Source: Spongorhabdus nitratireducens (GTDB lineage: Bacteria > Pseudomonadota > Gammaproteobacteria > Pseudomonadales > Endozoicomonadaceae). From it: a DNA stretch of 64,000 nt. The stretch covers positions 248,001-312,000 of the forward strand of contig CANDOC010000003.1 of assembly GCA_947387575.1 (NCBI GenBank). Reading direction: 5' to 3'. Numbering within the stretch: position 1 is the stretch's first letter; every line of letters begins with the position of its first letter. A program made the position numbers and the translations under genes. This document shows, in pieces, positions 1-8,861 of this stretch. The notes beneath the pieces are model-generated. The model saw only the letters and a list, made by a program, of their open reading frames with translations, was not told the DNA's origin and made no database searches.

Positions 1-961
1 TAACTATAGGCCCCATTTTTTCTTTCTCTGTGACAGGCTTCATTTCCTCAATTTCAGTCTCTGTACTCCCCCTTTGAACTCCTTCCAAGTCGAAACACAT
101 TAGACGTGACTCTACATACTTCAGGTCGAATAAAATTGCTGTCTCAGGATCTGAAAGAAGGGCCAGCTCTGAAGGTAAAGCATGCTCTATTTCTTTACCG
201 AGTTTTATGCCTGTTATTTCCTCTTTTGAGTTTATATCAGGGAAGGTGCTTGGAATAGAGACCACAGTTTTAGCAGCTTCAAGTTTCTCAGAGAGACTCA
301 TGAGTCTCATCTTTCCCAAAAGCTCGCACAAGTTTTTTACGCCCTGGTCTGTAGAGAGATAATCAGCCCACCTTTTTAGCTGGTCTATATCTGATAACGA
401 TATGCTTCCTTTGGAAAAATCCAGAAAGAAACCAGGCTCCAATCCGAGTGACTCAATATACTTCAATATATCACTAAGTTTTTCCAGCCAGTCTTTGAGT
501 TGCTCTAAGTACCTTCTCCTAAACTGACTAGCTGTTTCAATCTCCCATTCAGCTCTTTTTTTGCTAAGTTGCTTACGCCATTCCCTTTGCAGAAGTTGCC
601 GAAATTCTCCATAGCAGTGCCCCTGTCGTAGTTGAAGATCTAATATTTTTTCATCCCAGAACACTCTATCTCTTGGCAGTTTTGCAGAACAAAGAAAACC
701 ATCAAAGTGCTCAAGATCACCTTCAATGCTTTCTATACTAGTATCATCTGAAGCTAAGCTATATTCTGCTTTCTTGCAGAGCTCTTCATTCTCAAGAAAT
801 GGAAAATCTGATGAAAGAATTGATAGCAGATCACTCTCCCAACCGTTCAGCTGAGAGAGTACGTTATCTTCGAGTATTGGATAATCTCTCAGAGTTTTCG
901 AATACTCTTCTTTGAGATCATCTTGCAAAACAGACAAGTGGTTATTCACATCAGATCTCAC
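1..961 (-). CDS. viaA: ViaA-like VWA-domain partner of RavA, N-terminal part, cut by window edge
   Basis: The reading frame immediately downstream of ravA stays open for about 320 codons to the window edge. It starts either at GTG 961, overlapping the ravA stop as GTGA, or at GTG 949. The four-base overlap suggests translational coupling, so 961 is preferred. The visible part is helical and charged, with a conserved-looking stretch around QREWRKQLSKKRAEWE, as in the N-terminal half of ViaA. The von Willebrand A domain with its MIDAS site would be in the missing C-terminal half. In Escherichia coli ViaA stimulates the RavA ATPase, and the pair acts on membrane lipids and respiratory complexes and modulates aminoglycoside sensitivity. 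The assignment rests mainly on position next to ravA. Confidence 0.7.
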   Translation of the reverse strand, partial: MRSDVNNHLSVLQDDLKEEYSKTLRDYPILEDNVLSQLNGWESDLLSILSSDFPFLENEELCKKAEYSLASDDTSIESIEGDLEHFDGFLCSAKLPRDRVFWDEKILDLQLRQGHCYGEFRQLLQREWRKQLSKKRAEWEIETASQFRRRYLEQLKDWLEKLSDILKYIESLGLEPGFFLDFSKGSISLSDIDQLKRWADYLSTDQGVKNLCELLGKMRLMSLSEKLEAAKTVVSIPSTFPDINSKEEITGIKLGKEIEHALPSELALLSDPETAILFDLKYVESRLMCFDLEGVQRGSTETEIEEMKPVTEKEKMGPIV

Positions 962-2502
962 TTACATAGGGCAATCAAACGCTCACAATCAAAGAGCCTT
1001 AGATTAAGGTCATTAATCTGGTTATTTACCCCTTCTATAGAGATGCTCATCACATTATATGGAACAAAGGGTGTCTTTAATTCTTCCTCGTACGTTATTT
1101 GTTTATCCTTAACTAAATTCAGTGATTCTGATATGCCTTTCTCAAGGGCTATAGCATCTTCTTTCAATGATGATATCAGCCTTTTATTGACCTTATTTTT
1201 CTTTGAACCCTTAGTAAATAAAATCTCTGGCTTAAATGGTTCTGACTCATTCCAATAATTTATTTCCTCAGGATTATGGTCTTCTTGAGTTTCTATTGAG
1301 CACGATCCTTGCTTATCAAAATCACACCTTACCCAGCCAATTTCCTGACCTCGTTCATCAACAGGTGAAAATACCCCATCTTTTTTATGAAGAGCCTTCT
1401 TGATATAAAAAGTAACGGTTTTTGTACTCTTCCGGTACGGTTTATATTCAGCATTAACTTCGAAATACTCTTGCCCATCACCCAGAGTAATAGTTTTATA
1501 TACATCATCTGTATGATAGAGTTCTTCTTCAATCTCTTTTTCTAAACGCTCTTTTTCTACATCAAATTTTGACAAATCTAATAATGGGTCTATTCCACAC
1601 TCTCTTACCGCATTTTCGACGATACGGATAACAGCTTGACGATTCTCTTCTGACGTCCATAAGCAGTGACGAAGCAATAAAGCATCAGAGTGATTGGTTA
1701 CCCTACGACCGCAGAACATCGCTGATGCTTTCATTAGCAATGCAGCTTTTTGCCAGCGTCGGTCAGACACATAAACATCCAGCTCTTCACTTTTTTCAGC
1801 AAGGGCAATACGAATAAGCGATATGATGGTCAGACTTTCCTGAGATAGGGATACTTCCTCAATATTTTGCAGGTGATCAGCCCAATCCTCACTTGTGAAC
1901 TTTATCGCTTCAGGAATTGTAATATCTGCAAGTACAGGCTTGCTCTGCAGCAAGGCTTCAAACTTCTCTCGGCTTTGCATTGGAGGTACCATCATGCGAA
2001 TGATGAAACGATCATAGAGAGCTTCAAGCCCCTGACCCTCTGCCGGGGTTTCATTTGATGCCGCAATCAGGGCCTTCAGAGGTGCCTTATCTACATCCTC
2101 ACCATTACGGAAAAGACGCTCGTTGATCAACGTCAGCAGAGTGTTTAACACTGCCGGGCTGGACTTCCAGATCTCATCCAAAAACGCAAAGTTAGCTGTA
2201 GGCAAGTACCCGTTGGTTTTCCGGATGTACTGGTCTTCTTTTAAAGCCTTGATTGAAACAGGCCCGAAAACTTCTTCTGGGGTGCTGAACCGATTCATAA
2301 GGTATTCAAAGTATTTCGGTTCTGTAAAGGCACAGGCGATACGCCGTGAAATCAGGCTTTTTGCTGTTCCCGGCGGACCATAGAGGAATGTATTCTGACC
2401 AGCAAGTGCCGCCAATAGCGCCACAGAAACAATCTCCTCACGCTCGTGCAAACCATCCGTCAGATGATTGACTAACTTTTCAATTTTTTGTTTTAACTTC
2501 AT
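958..2502 (-). CDS. ravA: RavA, MoxR-family AAA+ ATPase
   Basis: The protein has 514 residues, close to the 498 of E. coli RavA. The N-terminal AAA+ core shows Walker A GPPGTAKS at residues 42-49, a highly typical RavA stretch NRFSTPEEVFGP near 69-80, Walker B FAFLDE at 105-110 and a sensor asparagine in AASN at 147-150. The discontinuous triple-helix and LARA-like C-terminal parts follow and are more divergent. RavA forms hexamers and works with the VWA protein ViaA, encoded just downstream with a 4-base overlap. E. coli RavA also binds the lysine decarboxylase LdcI. Here the pair is not in the core genome but sits inside the Tn7-like element beside a SIR2 protein, so a defence-related role is possible but unproven. 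Confidence 0.9.
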   Translation of the reverse strand: MKLKQKIEKLVNHLTDGLHEREEIVSVALLAALAGQNTFLYGPPGTAKSLISRRIACAFTEPKYFEYLMNRFSTPEEVFGPVSIKALKEDQYIRKTNGYLPTANFAFLDEIWKSSPAVLNTLLTLINERLFRNGEDVDKAPLKALIAASNETPAEGQGLEALYDRFIIRMMVPPMQSREKFEALLQSKPVLADITIPEAIKFTSEDWADHLQNIEEVSLSQESLTIISLIRIALAEKSEELDVYVSDRRWQKAALLMKASAMFCGRRVTNHSDALLLRHCLWTSEENRQAVIRIVENAVRECGIDPLLDLSKFDVEKERLEKEIEEELYHTDDVYKTITLGDGQEYFEVNAEYKPYRKSTKTVTFYIKKALHKKDGVFSPVDERGQEIGWVRCDFDKQGSCSIETQEDHNPEEINYWNESEPFKPEILFTKGSKKNKVNKRLISSLKEDAIALEKGISESLNLVKDKQITYEEELKTPFVPYNVMSISIEGVNNQINDLNLRLFDCERLIALCK

Positions 2503-2848
2503 TACTTATCCAAATTATGACTTTCTACCCGGCTGCTTTGAAGCTTCTATACCGGCAGTTAGATTCTCGTTATTTATTCTTGACTGTCAGTTTTTTTCTT
2601 GTGTTTCTGTGATCGTAAGGCTTTATTTTCATTCAGTCCCTCAACTACACAGCAAAATACAACAACAAAACACTGTCGTATAGGTTTTCCGATAAATTTT
2701 CCTCAAACAATATTTCTGCATTGGAATTTTTCAACAGTGTCACTAATTTTAGTGCAGCACCTTAAATTGGCTGTACCAAATAACCCAGCTTAATGTACTG
2801 ACGCATAAACTGGTGAAGGCAACTTGGAGTAGACTCTATACACATGCT
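2503..2848. other. AT-rich gap upstream of ravA; probable ravA promoter region
   Basis: No gene was seen. Both strands are AT-rich with many stops. The ravA start at 2502 has only a weak ribosome-binding sequence (GGAT about 6 nt upstream). An inverted repeat CACTAA-TT-TTAGTG lies at 2741-2754, about 240 bp upstream of ravA, and could be an operator. This is speculative because no regulator gene is adjacent. The left border of the decayed IS1-like element closes the gap. Confidence 0.35.
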
Positions 2849-3472
2849 GGCTGATGCCTCACACACGTTGATACTGATTTTTTGAGACAAGTCCGCCGAT
2901 GACTTTGTCATGCAATTCAGCTGATGTCGAGAAGCAAATTATTCTTTGTGTAATCCTCTTCAACGAGGTTCGCAGTATCAGATTGTTTCTATATATTCCC
3001 TTATTCAGCTTTTACTCGCAATATGAATTCCTTTAAGTAAATTGAGGTTATAAGGCTTCCCTCTCATCAGTACAAAAATAACTGAAGCTATACAGTTTGA
3101 GTATATTCAACAGTTTGCACAAAGTTGATGATACTTTTTTGCCAAAAGCATGAGCTATAACTCGCTTGAACTGAGCCCCTAAGCATAGAACAGCCAGTGC
3201 TAACTGATCTTGCACTTGTTGCCAACATAACTCCACTACCCATCTAGGCTGACAAAGGCGGTATCCTGGCTGATCACCAGCACTCTGCTGCTATCACGAA
3301 TGCCGGATCCATTCATAGCCATATCTACGATCCGATCCTGAACTTCAGGCTGGTTATCGTCGTAGACGAATTCTTCTTGAAAGCTCTTTTTACAGCTATT
3401 AAACCGAAATACACTATGATCGCATAAAAATGCTGCTAATCGATTCGAGTTCAACGCATATGAGGCGATACC
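2849..3472 (-). mobile_element. Decayed IS1-family-like insertion sequence
   Basis: The degenerate InsA/InsB-like coding sequence at 2859-3454 is flanked by imperfect inverted ends: GGCTGATGCCTCA at 2849-2861 and, on the other strand, GGTATCGCCTCA read inward from 3472. At about 620 bp it is shorter than the usual roughly 770 bp of IS1, and the C-terminal part of InsA appears deleted. No clear target duplication flanks it. It lies between ravA and the SIR2 gene inside the transposon cargo and is inactive by any reading. The exact ends are uncertain. Confidence 0.6.
2859..3454 (-). pseudogene. IS1-family-like transposase remnant (InsA/InsB, frameshifted)
   Basis: Read on the minus strand in changing frames, the segment encodes pieces of the IS1 transposase in order. 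First comes an InsA-like zinc-ribbon and helix-turn-helix part (residues like VFRFNSCKKSFQEEF and VDMAMNGSGIRDSSRVL, 3454-3236). Next is an InsB-like part beginning in another frame with WSYVGNKCKIS and continuing as FKRVIAHAFGKK and FSYFCTDE (to 3048). Last, after a further disruption, is the InsB C-terminus RNNLILRTSLKRI with CFSTSAELHDKVIGG, ending at the stop at 2859-2861. Several stops, at least one frameshift and a deletion of the InsA-InsB junction make it non-functional. Confidence 0.75.
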
Positions 3473-3603
3473 AGTTTTCTTTATGCAAAATCCCCTAATT
3501 TTTATTAGCCACTGCCTTTGAGAGATAACAATCCAAGCATGATACCCTACCTCAAGCTGTATATATCATCGCCGCTTGCTTAATGTACAAGGAGTCACAG
3601 CAT

Positions 3604-6600
3604 ATGAGGTTTGTTTCTGGTGGGCCAATAATCCCTGACGAACTCCTGTCTGAACGTGATGCTGGACAAGTTGTATTTTTGTGTGGTGCCGGGGTGTCTA
3701 TTCCATCAGGGCTGCCAAGCTTCCAACGGTTAACAGAATATGTGATTGATCACCTATCTCCCGACCAAAGTTCCGAAATTACAAGAATGTTTGCTCCTTG
3801 GAGAGGTGCAGGTCTAAATATCCCGGTGTCGGCACGCACGCCACTGGATCAGATTTTTAATGCACTCCAGCAAGTTTATGGACGTGACCTTGTGGGCAGT
3901 CTGGTGGCCAAATGCTTGACCGTCAATGGTAAACCCAATCTCAAGTCTGATAAACACCAGGTGATTGGCCGACTTTCGGCCAACCAAGATGGTATTCCCC
4001 AAATAGTTACCACCAATTTTGACCACCTCTTTGAACAAGCTTTGGGTGAGAATATTCAATGCATATATACACCACCTACCTTCCCGGATTTACGCCATGG
4101 TGTCGCTGTTTCTGGTGTTACCTATCTTCATGGCAGGCTTTCTGAGCCAAATGAGAAAACCCATGACTATGTTCTGGGCAGCGCAGATTTTGGGAGGGCA
4201 TACTTGGCAGAGGGATGGGCAACGGCATTCATTCAGCAATTGCTTAAATCATATACTGTCGTGTTGTTGGGATATCAGGCTGAAGATCCACCGGTAAAAT
4301 ATCTTCTGCAAGGGTTAAATGGTAGCCATGATAATAGCCAGAAACGCCTGTATGCTTTTGATATGGGTATCTCTCAAGAGATCGAGTCAAAATGGAAAGA
4401 TCGTGGTGTAACTTCCATAGCTTATCCAACAAGCCAAGATCACAAAGCGCTATGGGATACTCTTGATGCATGGGCTGTTAGGGCTGAAAATCCTGCAGCC
4501 TGGCGCCATTCTCTCGTTAGCCTCGCAAAGCAGAAGCCACAGGAGCTGACTCCTCACCAAAGGGGAATGGTTACTCACTTAGTGCAGTCTGCTCTTGGTG
4601 CAAAAGAGTTTGCTGATTCTAACCCTCCTTTACCAATTGACTGGCTTTTTGTATTTGATAGAAATAGACGTCTAGCTGAACCTTCAAAAAGTTTTAGCCT
4701 TTATGCTGATGAATCAAAGACGTTCGATCCAATTGAAGCGTTTGGTATCGATGATGACCCCGTAAGAGAAGATGTAAAGCTGAAGTTTGCTAAAGCTCGA
4801 GATTTAATTTCTTGGCATGAAGGTGATGATATTCAGGAGAAATACCAACGACTGGCACTGAGTTTTAATTATCAACACCCTCCGCTGACATCACGATTAT
4901 TCCATTTATCTCGATGGTTATACCAACAAATCTGCAGACCGGCACTGGCGTGGTGGGTCATCCACCAACCACGCCTTCATCCAGCGCTACTGGAAAGCCT
5001 AAAAAGAGCAGTCTACGATACAGAGGACCTTTCCCCGGAAGCCAGAAAGCTTTGGATAATACTGCTGGAAGACTTGGAAAATGAACGTGACCCTCATAAC
5101 TTTGAATGGTACAGAGTTCGTCAGAATATAAAAAAAAGAGGCTGGAATAGTTGTGTAATTCGGTCTTTGGAATCTGCTTCCAGATCTTATTTTAAAGTTG
5201 AGATTCCTTTTGGCCTTTCAAAAGCTCTCCCACCAAAAGGCGAATGGACTGACATCTCATGGCGTGATGTTGCGACTATTGATGTGGAATTTCCCCACTT
5301 AGATGATCGCTTGCCTGATGTGCCTGACAGTGCTCTTGCTCAAGTATTTTCTGCTTTCCAGCAAAACCTAATCCTGGCAGCCGACCAGTTGAAGCATACC
5401 GAGAGATACATATTTTCAACTGCAACATTTTATCCTGAAAGGGATATAAATGATGATCTTGCTGATGATCATGACAAGTTCTTATCATTCTTCTTAACTC
5501 TTTTTAACCGGATGGCAGATATCGAGCCACAACTGCTAAGTGCTTACATTTGTACCTGGCCTAGCCCAGAGCATTTTATTTTCGACAAACTCCGATTGTA
5601 TGCTTGGAATAAAAAACAGTTGTTCTCAGGAACCCAAGTAGCAACATACCTATCACTTTTAAGTGGCGAGCAGTTTTGGAATTCTGAAAATATTAGAGAG
5701 CTGATGTTCCTGTTGAAAGACAGATGGACTGATTTTCCAGATGATCAAAAAGCAGCGATTGCCAGCCGGATTCTGGAGGGTCGCCCCCCCTACGAAGGCG
5801 AAGATCAAGATTCACAGTATCAAAAGCATAAGAATACTCGGGCAGCCATGTATTTCGGGTGGTTGGTTAAGATGGATTGTGACATCTCTGATCACTTCAA
5901 AAACCAGTGGTTGAGATTAATTGAAGGCCTTGAAGAATGGACAGATAACTGGGTTGACGAACTTGTCAGTGTCAACGTGCCCATGGCTGACTGGGTTAAG
6001 AAAGACGAAGACCCAACTGTATTGGCAAAGGTACCTCTTCACAGAGTAATTTCTGTTGCTCAAGAGTATACTGATAGCCCTCCCAGAGATTTTATCGAAT
6101 ATGCCCCCTTCATAGGGCTTGTGAAATCGAAACCTGTAAAGGCATTAGCTGCGCTCAGTTTAGAAGCTCAAAAAGGGCAGTATCCTGTAAGATTTTGGAG
6201 CGCCCTTATCTCTCACTGGCCCATTTCAGCTTCAGAAATTGCAACCATGGCATTTTATCAGAGGTTAGGCCAGCTTCCTTCAGAAACTGTCTTTGAAGCA
6301 CGCTGGGAGATCAGCCACTGGCTACGAGATAAATTTCCTCCTTTAGCCCAGAAAGCCAAAGATTTTGCCTATAGCATTTTTGATAGCCTGATTGCAAAAC
6401 TACTGTCTTGCGATCCAGAAGCAACTAAAAGCGGTATAGGAAAAGTGAGCATTCGCGGCCAGATTACTCCCCCTTCCCGGCGCACCCTAGAATACGCCAT
6501 CAACGGGCCACTTGGCCGTGCTACGGAGGGGTTAATTGCGGTTCTTCGTAATAAGGAATCGAAAGCTGGGTGTGGCTTACCCGAAGAGTTCACATCCCGG

Positions 6601-7428
6601 GTAGATAATCTATTGATGGCACAAGGCGAGGGGCGTGATCATGTTGTTTGTCTTGTTAGTGCAGAAGCACCACTGCTATACAGCTTAGATCCGGAGTGGG
6701 TAACACTTAGTATTTTACCTTGGTTTAAATCGAACAATCCCTTTTGTGAGCCTGCATGGAACGGTCTTTTTTATAATAAATGGAGTGGTACTACAGCTTT
6801 CTTTTCTCAAATTAAAAAAGATTTCCTTTCGCTACCCACTGTTTTGCATACATGGATATGGGGTAGAGAAAATAAATATAGCCATTGGGTGATACAAGCA
6901 GTGCTCTTTGCTCAAAAAGATGAATCATCCCTTAGCTTTTCTGTCGCTCGTGATTGCTTGCGACGAATAACTCAAGAACAGCGCTTACAGGCAATTTACT
7001 TTTTGGGGAAAGTGGGACAGCACAATCAGAATGGCTGGAAAACTATGGTCGTCCCATTTATTGAAAAGGCCTGGCCGGTTGAGCAAAAGCTCCAGACAGA
7101 GCAAACATCAAAGGCCTGGGTCGATATTCTCGATGATGCAAATGAGGATTTCCCTGTCGTACTTGATGCAGTGCGTTCATTTCTCAGGCCCATCGCTGAG
7201 GAGCATTTAAGCCTATATAATTTTGAGCGCGACAAAGAAGACTCTGCCTCGCTAACTAAAAGATTTCCTAGAGAAACACTTGATCTTCTTGATCTGATAA
7301 TCCCGGATCAGCTAGAGATAGTACCGTATCCACTGAGGAAAATACTCAACTCTCTTGGAGAAGTGGATAAATCTATTATATCTGATCAGCGTTTTCAGCG
7401 GCTGCGGGAGATTGAGGCCGCAGCATGA
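3604..7428 (+). CDS. Large SIR2-domain protein, putative NADase-type defence protein
   Basis: The N-terminal third is a SIR2-like Rossmann domain. It has the NAD-binding motif GAGVS at residues 28-32, TTNFDHL with Asn138 and Asp140, and the catalytic-type histidine in LHG at 176, then a VVLLGYQAEDP segment typical of bacterial SIR2 proteins. The remaining 900 or so residues have no domain I recognise and look alpha-helical with many Trp and Leu, possibly a repeat solenoid acting as sensor. Many large SIR2 proteins (DSR1/DSR2, SIR2-STAND, Thoeris ThsA) deplete NAD during phage infection, and this one is likely to be analogous. The start at ATG 3604 is chosen because AAGGAG at 3589-3594 sits 9 nt upstream; an in-frame ATG at 3583 lacks such a site. 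It is cargo of the Tn7-like element, convergent with tnsC. Confidence 0.8.
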   Translation: MRFVSGGPIIPDELLSERDAGQVVFLCGAGVSIPSGLPSFQRLTEYVIDHLSPDQSSEITRMFAPWRGAGLNIPVSARTPLDQIFNALQQVYGRDLVGSLVAKCLTVNGKPNLKSDKHQVIGRLSANQDGIPQIVTTNFDHLFEQALGENIQCIYTPPTFPDLRHGVAVSGVTYLHGRLSEPNEKTHDYVLGSADFGRAYLAEGWATAFIQQLLKSYTVVLLGYQAEDPPVKYLLQGLNGSHDNSQKRLYAFDMGISQEIESKWKDRGVTSIAYPTSQDHKALWDTLDAWAVRAENPAAWRHSLVSLAKQKPQELTPHQRGMVTHLVQSALGAKEFADSNPPLPIDWLFVFDRNRRLAEPSKSFSLYADESKTFDPIEAFGIDDDPVREDVKLKFAKARDLISWHEGDDIQEKYQRLALSFNYQHPPLTSRLFHLSRWLYQQICRPALAWWVIHQPRLHPALLESLKRAVYDTEDLSPEARKLWIILLEDLENERDPHNFEWYRVRQNIKKRGWNSCVIRSLESASRSYFKVEIPFGLSKALPPKGEWTDISWRDVATIDVEFPHLDDRLPDVPDSALAQVFSAFQQNLILAADQLKHTERYIFSTATFYPERDINDDLADDHDKFLSFFLTLFNRMADIEPQLLSAYICTWPSPEHFIFDKLRLYAWNKKQLFSGTQVATYLSLLSGEQFWNSENIRELMFLLKDRWTDFPDDQKAAIASRILEGRPPYEGEDQDSQYQKHKNTRAAMYFGWLVKMDCDISDHFKNQWLRLIEGLEEWTDNWVDELVSVNVPMADWVKKDEDPTVLAKVPLHRVISVAQEYTDSPPRDFIEYAPFIGLVKSKPVKALAALSLEAQKGQYPVRFWSALISHWPISASEIATMAFYQRLGQLPSETVFEARWEISHWLRDKFPPLAQKAKDFAYSIFDSLIAKLLSCDPEATKSGIGKVSIRGQITPPSRRTLEYAINGPLGRATEGLIAVLRNKESKAGCGLPEEFTSRVDNLLMAQGEGRDHVVCLVSAEAPLLYSLDPEWVTLSILPWFKSNNPFCEPAWNGLFYNKWSGTTAFFSQIKKDFLSLPTVLHTWIWGRENKYSHWVIQAVLFAQKDESSLSFSVARDCLRRITQEQRLQAIYFLGKVGQHNQNGWKTMVVPFIEKAWPVEQKLQTEQTSKAWVDILDDANEDFPVVLDAVRSFLRPIAEEHLSLYNFERDKEDSASLTKRFPRETLDLLDLIIPDQLEIVPYPLRKILNSLGEVDKSIISDQRFQRLREIEAAA

Positions 7429-7784
7429 GAGTAGGTGTTGATTTTATCGATGCACAAAATTGAAATATTACTTACTATAAATTACCCCACTCTGAGGAGT
7501 GGGGTATGAACCCTGTTCACGCCTCAAGCAGCGGACAATACGGTTCACATGAATTGTAGAAGTTCAGACCCGACCTGACAGTTACCGATAAAAAACCTCG
7601 CCCAAAAATGCGTGAGGTTTTTCCCTGAAATTAAAAACATATTATATTTAATTAAAACCAACTCCACCTCTGACTTGATTTAGATTAATGAACCCAACAA
7701 CCAAAAGAGTTGTCAGATTCACAAAGTTCATTTCAGATTCAACTCATTTTTGCTTTTTTTGCCCCCTAAGAAATTGCTGTAAAA
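7429..7784. other. Intergenic gap between convergent SIR2 gene and tnsC
   Basis: No gene is visible. The gap holds a perfect 10-bp hairpin without a T-run (TACCCCACTC / GAGTGGGGTA, 7483-7506) and a second terminator-like hairpin at 7591-7622. The remainder is AT-rich. I looked for a tniQ/tnsD remnant downstream of tnsC and found none. Confidence 0.5.
7591..7625. terminator. Rho-independent terminator between SIR2 gene and tnsC
   Basis: AAAAACCTC at 7591-7599 pairs with GAGGTTTTT at 7614-7622 around a small GC extension. The A-rich and T-rich flanks let it work in both directions, which suits the convergent SIR2 and tnsABC transcripts. Confidence 0.7.
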
Positions 7785-8861
7785 TCATCTACGTTTAAGT
7801 AGTGATCGAAGAGGGATTAACCGGGTATATTTTGCAGGAATGATGCGAGACTCTCCCTTACCTGCATCCATTTTCCAGCAAGACGCAGATTGCATCTGCT
7901 TGAATTCCAGCTCATTAATGCCAACATCAAACGGGTTTGGTTGTATCTCTAGCTTTTCATCTGCGTCAATCTGATCTTTTCTTGTAACGTGGTCCATATA
8001 ATAGCGATAGCCAGCTATAAAATGTTCCATATTCAGTTCATCATCGTTATTCAGAATGGCTTCTTCAGCGGCATAATTTATGAGAACTCTCAGCCTTCTC
8101 ATATTGCCTTTAGAGAAAGCAAAGAGCCTTGGGTAATACTCTAGCTCATGAAGCCCAGGCTTTTTGGAAAATGGCAAACTGTCGTTAAATACCTTCAAAA
8201 AGGTTCTGAAGTCTTTCCGATGTTCATCAACAATAATCCGGAATGGCTCAATTTTTCTTTGAATCATAAACCGTCCCGCAAGGGCATCATCACAATCAAG
8301 AATAATCTTACTGTATGACATACCAAAAAGAGCAACGGGGAGACCTGATATATTGATTAAAATTTTCAGCCACTTTGCAGCATCTTCAAGAACAGTAAAT
8401 GACTTTGTTTCAATCAGATGCTGAAATTCATCCAGTAGACTGATTTCAACAGCACATTGCTTCATCAGGTTGGCCAGAATTTTTGTCAACTGTGGTGCAG
8501 AAAGCCCTTTAGATGAAAGTTCATGACCTAGGTCTTCTAAAAAGCAGATTGCGGCCTGCTTTGGCACTGTTCTATCCGGGAAATCACCTGAGAAAACACT
8601 GATGACAGACCTTTCTTGCTCTTCTCTTGGGGGATTTCGTCTTAAATACTCATTCTTTAATGTTGTCTTTCCTGCACCAGGTTCGCCAAGTACCAGCATA
8701 CATTCTGGGTATCCACCTCTTTGCGACATTCTACGGCATCGGTGAATATCGGCCAAAATACGATCCAGGTTCGGAGAGCTGATATAGCAATTTCTTACTT
8801 GCAGAATCTTTTTATCTTGTTCAGCCGTTATGTTGTCATACCGATCATAGAGCTCATTCAT
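7785..8861 (-). CDS. tnsC: TnsC/TniB-like AAA+ transposition regulator
   Basis: The protein has 358 residues. Walker A is GEPGAGKTT at residues 59-67 and Walker B is SLLDEFQHL with Asp144 and Glu145, the form found in TniB/TnsC ATPases that load on target DNA and recruit the transposase. It is nearer in length to TniB than to the 555-residue TnsC of Tn7. Its start overlaps the stop of tnsB by four bases, so it is the third gene of a coupled tnsA-tnsB-tnsC operon. In Tn7 systems TnsC links a target selector (TnsD/TniQ or TnsE) to TnsAB, but no selector gene follows it here. Confidence 0.9.
   Translation of the reverse strand: MNELYDRYDNITAEQDKKILQVRNCYISSPNLDRILADIHRCRRMSQRGGYPECMLVLGEPGAGKTTLKNEYLRRNPPREEQERSVISVFSGDFPDRTVPKQAAICFLEDLGHELSSKGLSAPQLTKILANLMKQCAVEISLLDEFQHLIETKSFTVLEDAAKWLKILINISGLPVALFGMSYSKIILDCDDALAGRFMIQRKIEPFRIIVDEHRKDFRTFLKVFNDSLPFSKKPGLHELEYYPRLFAFSKGNMRRLRVLINYAAEEAILNNDDELNMEHFIAGYRYYMDHVTRKDQIDADEKLEIQPNPFDVGINELEFKQMQSASCWKMDAGKGESRIIPAKYTRLIPLRSLLKRR

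Noticed and set aside
923-1258. 111-codon plus-strand frame over the ravA-viaA junction
   Set aside because: Antisense to two coupled genes, no start signal or known domain.
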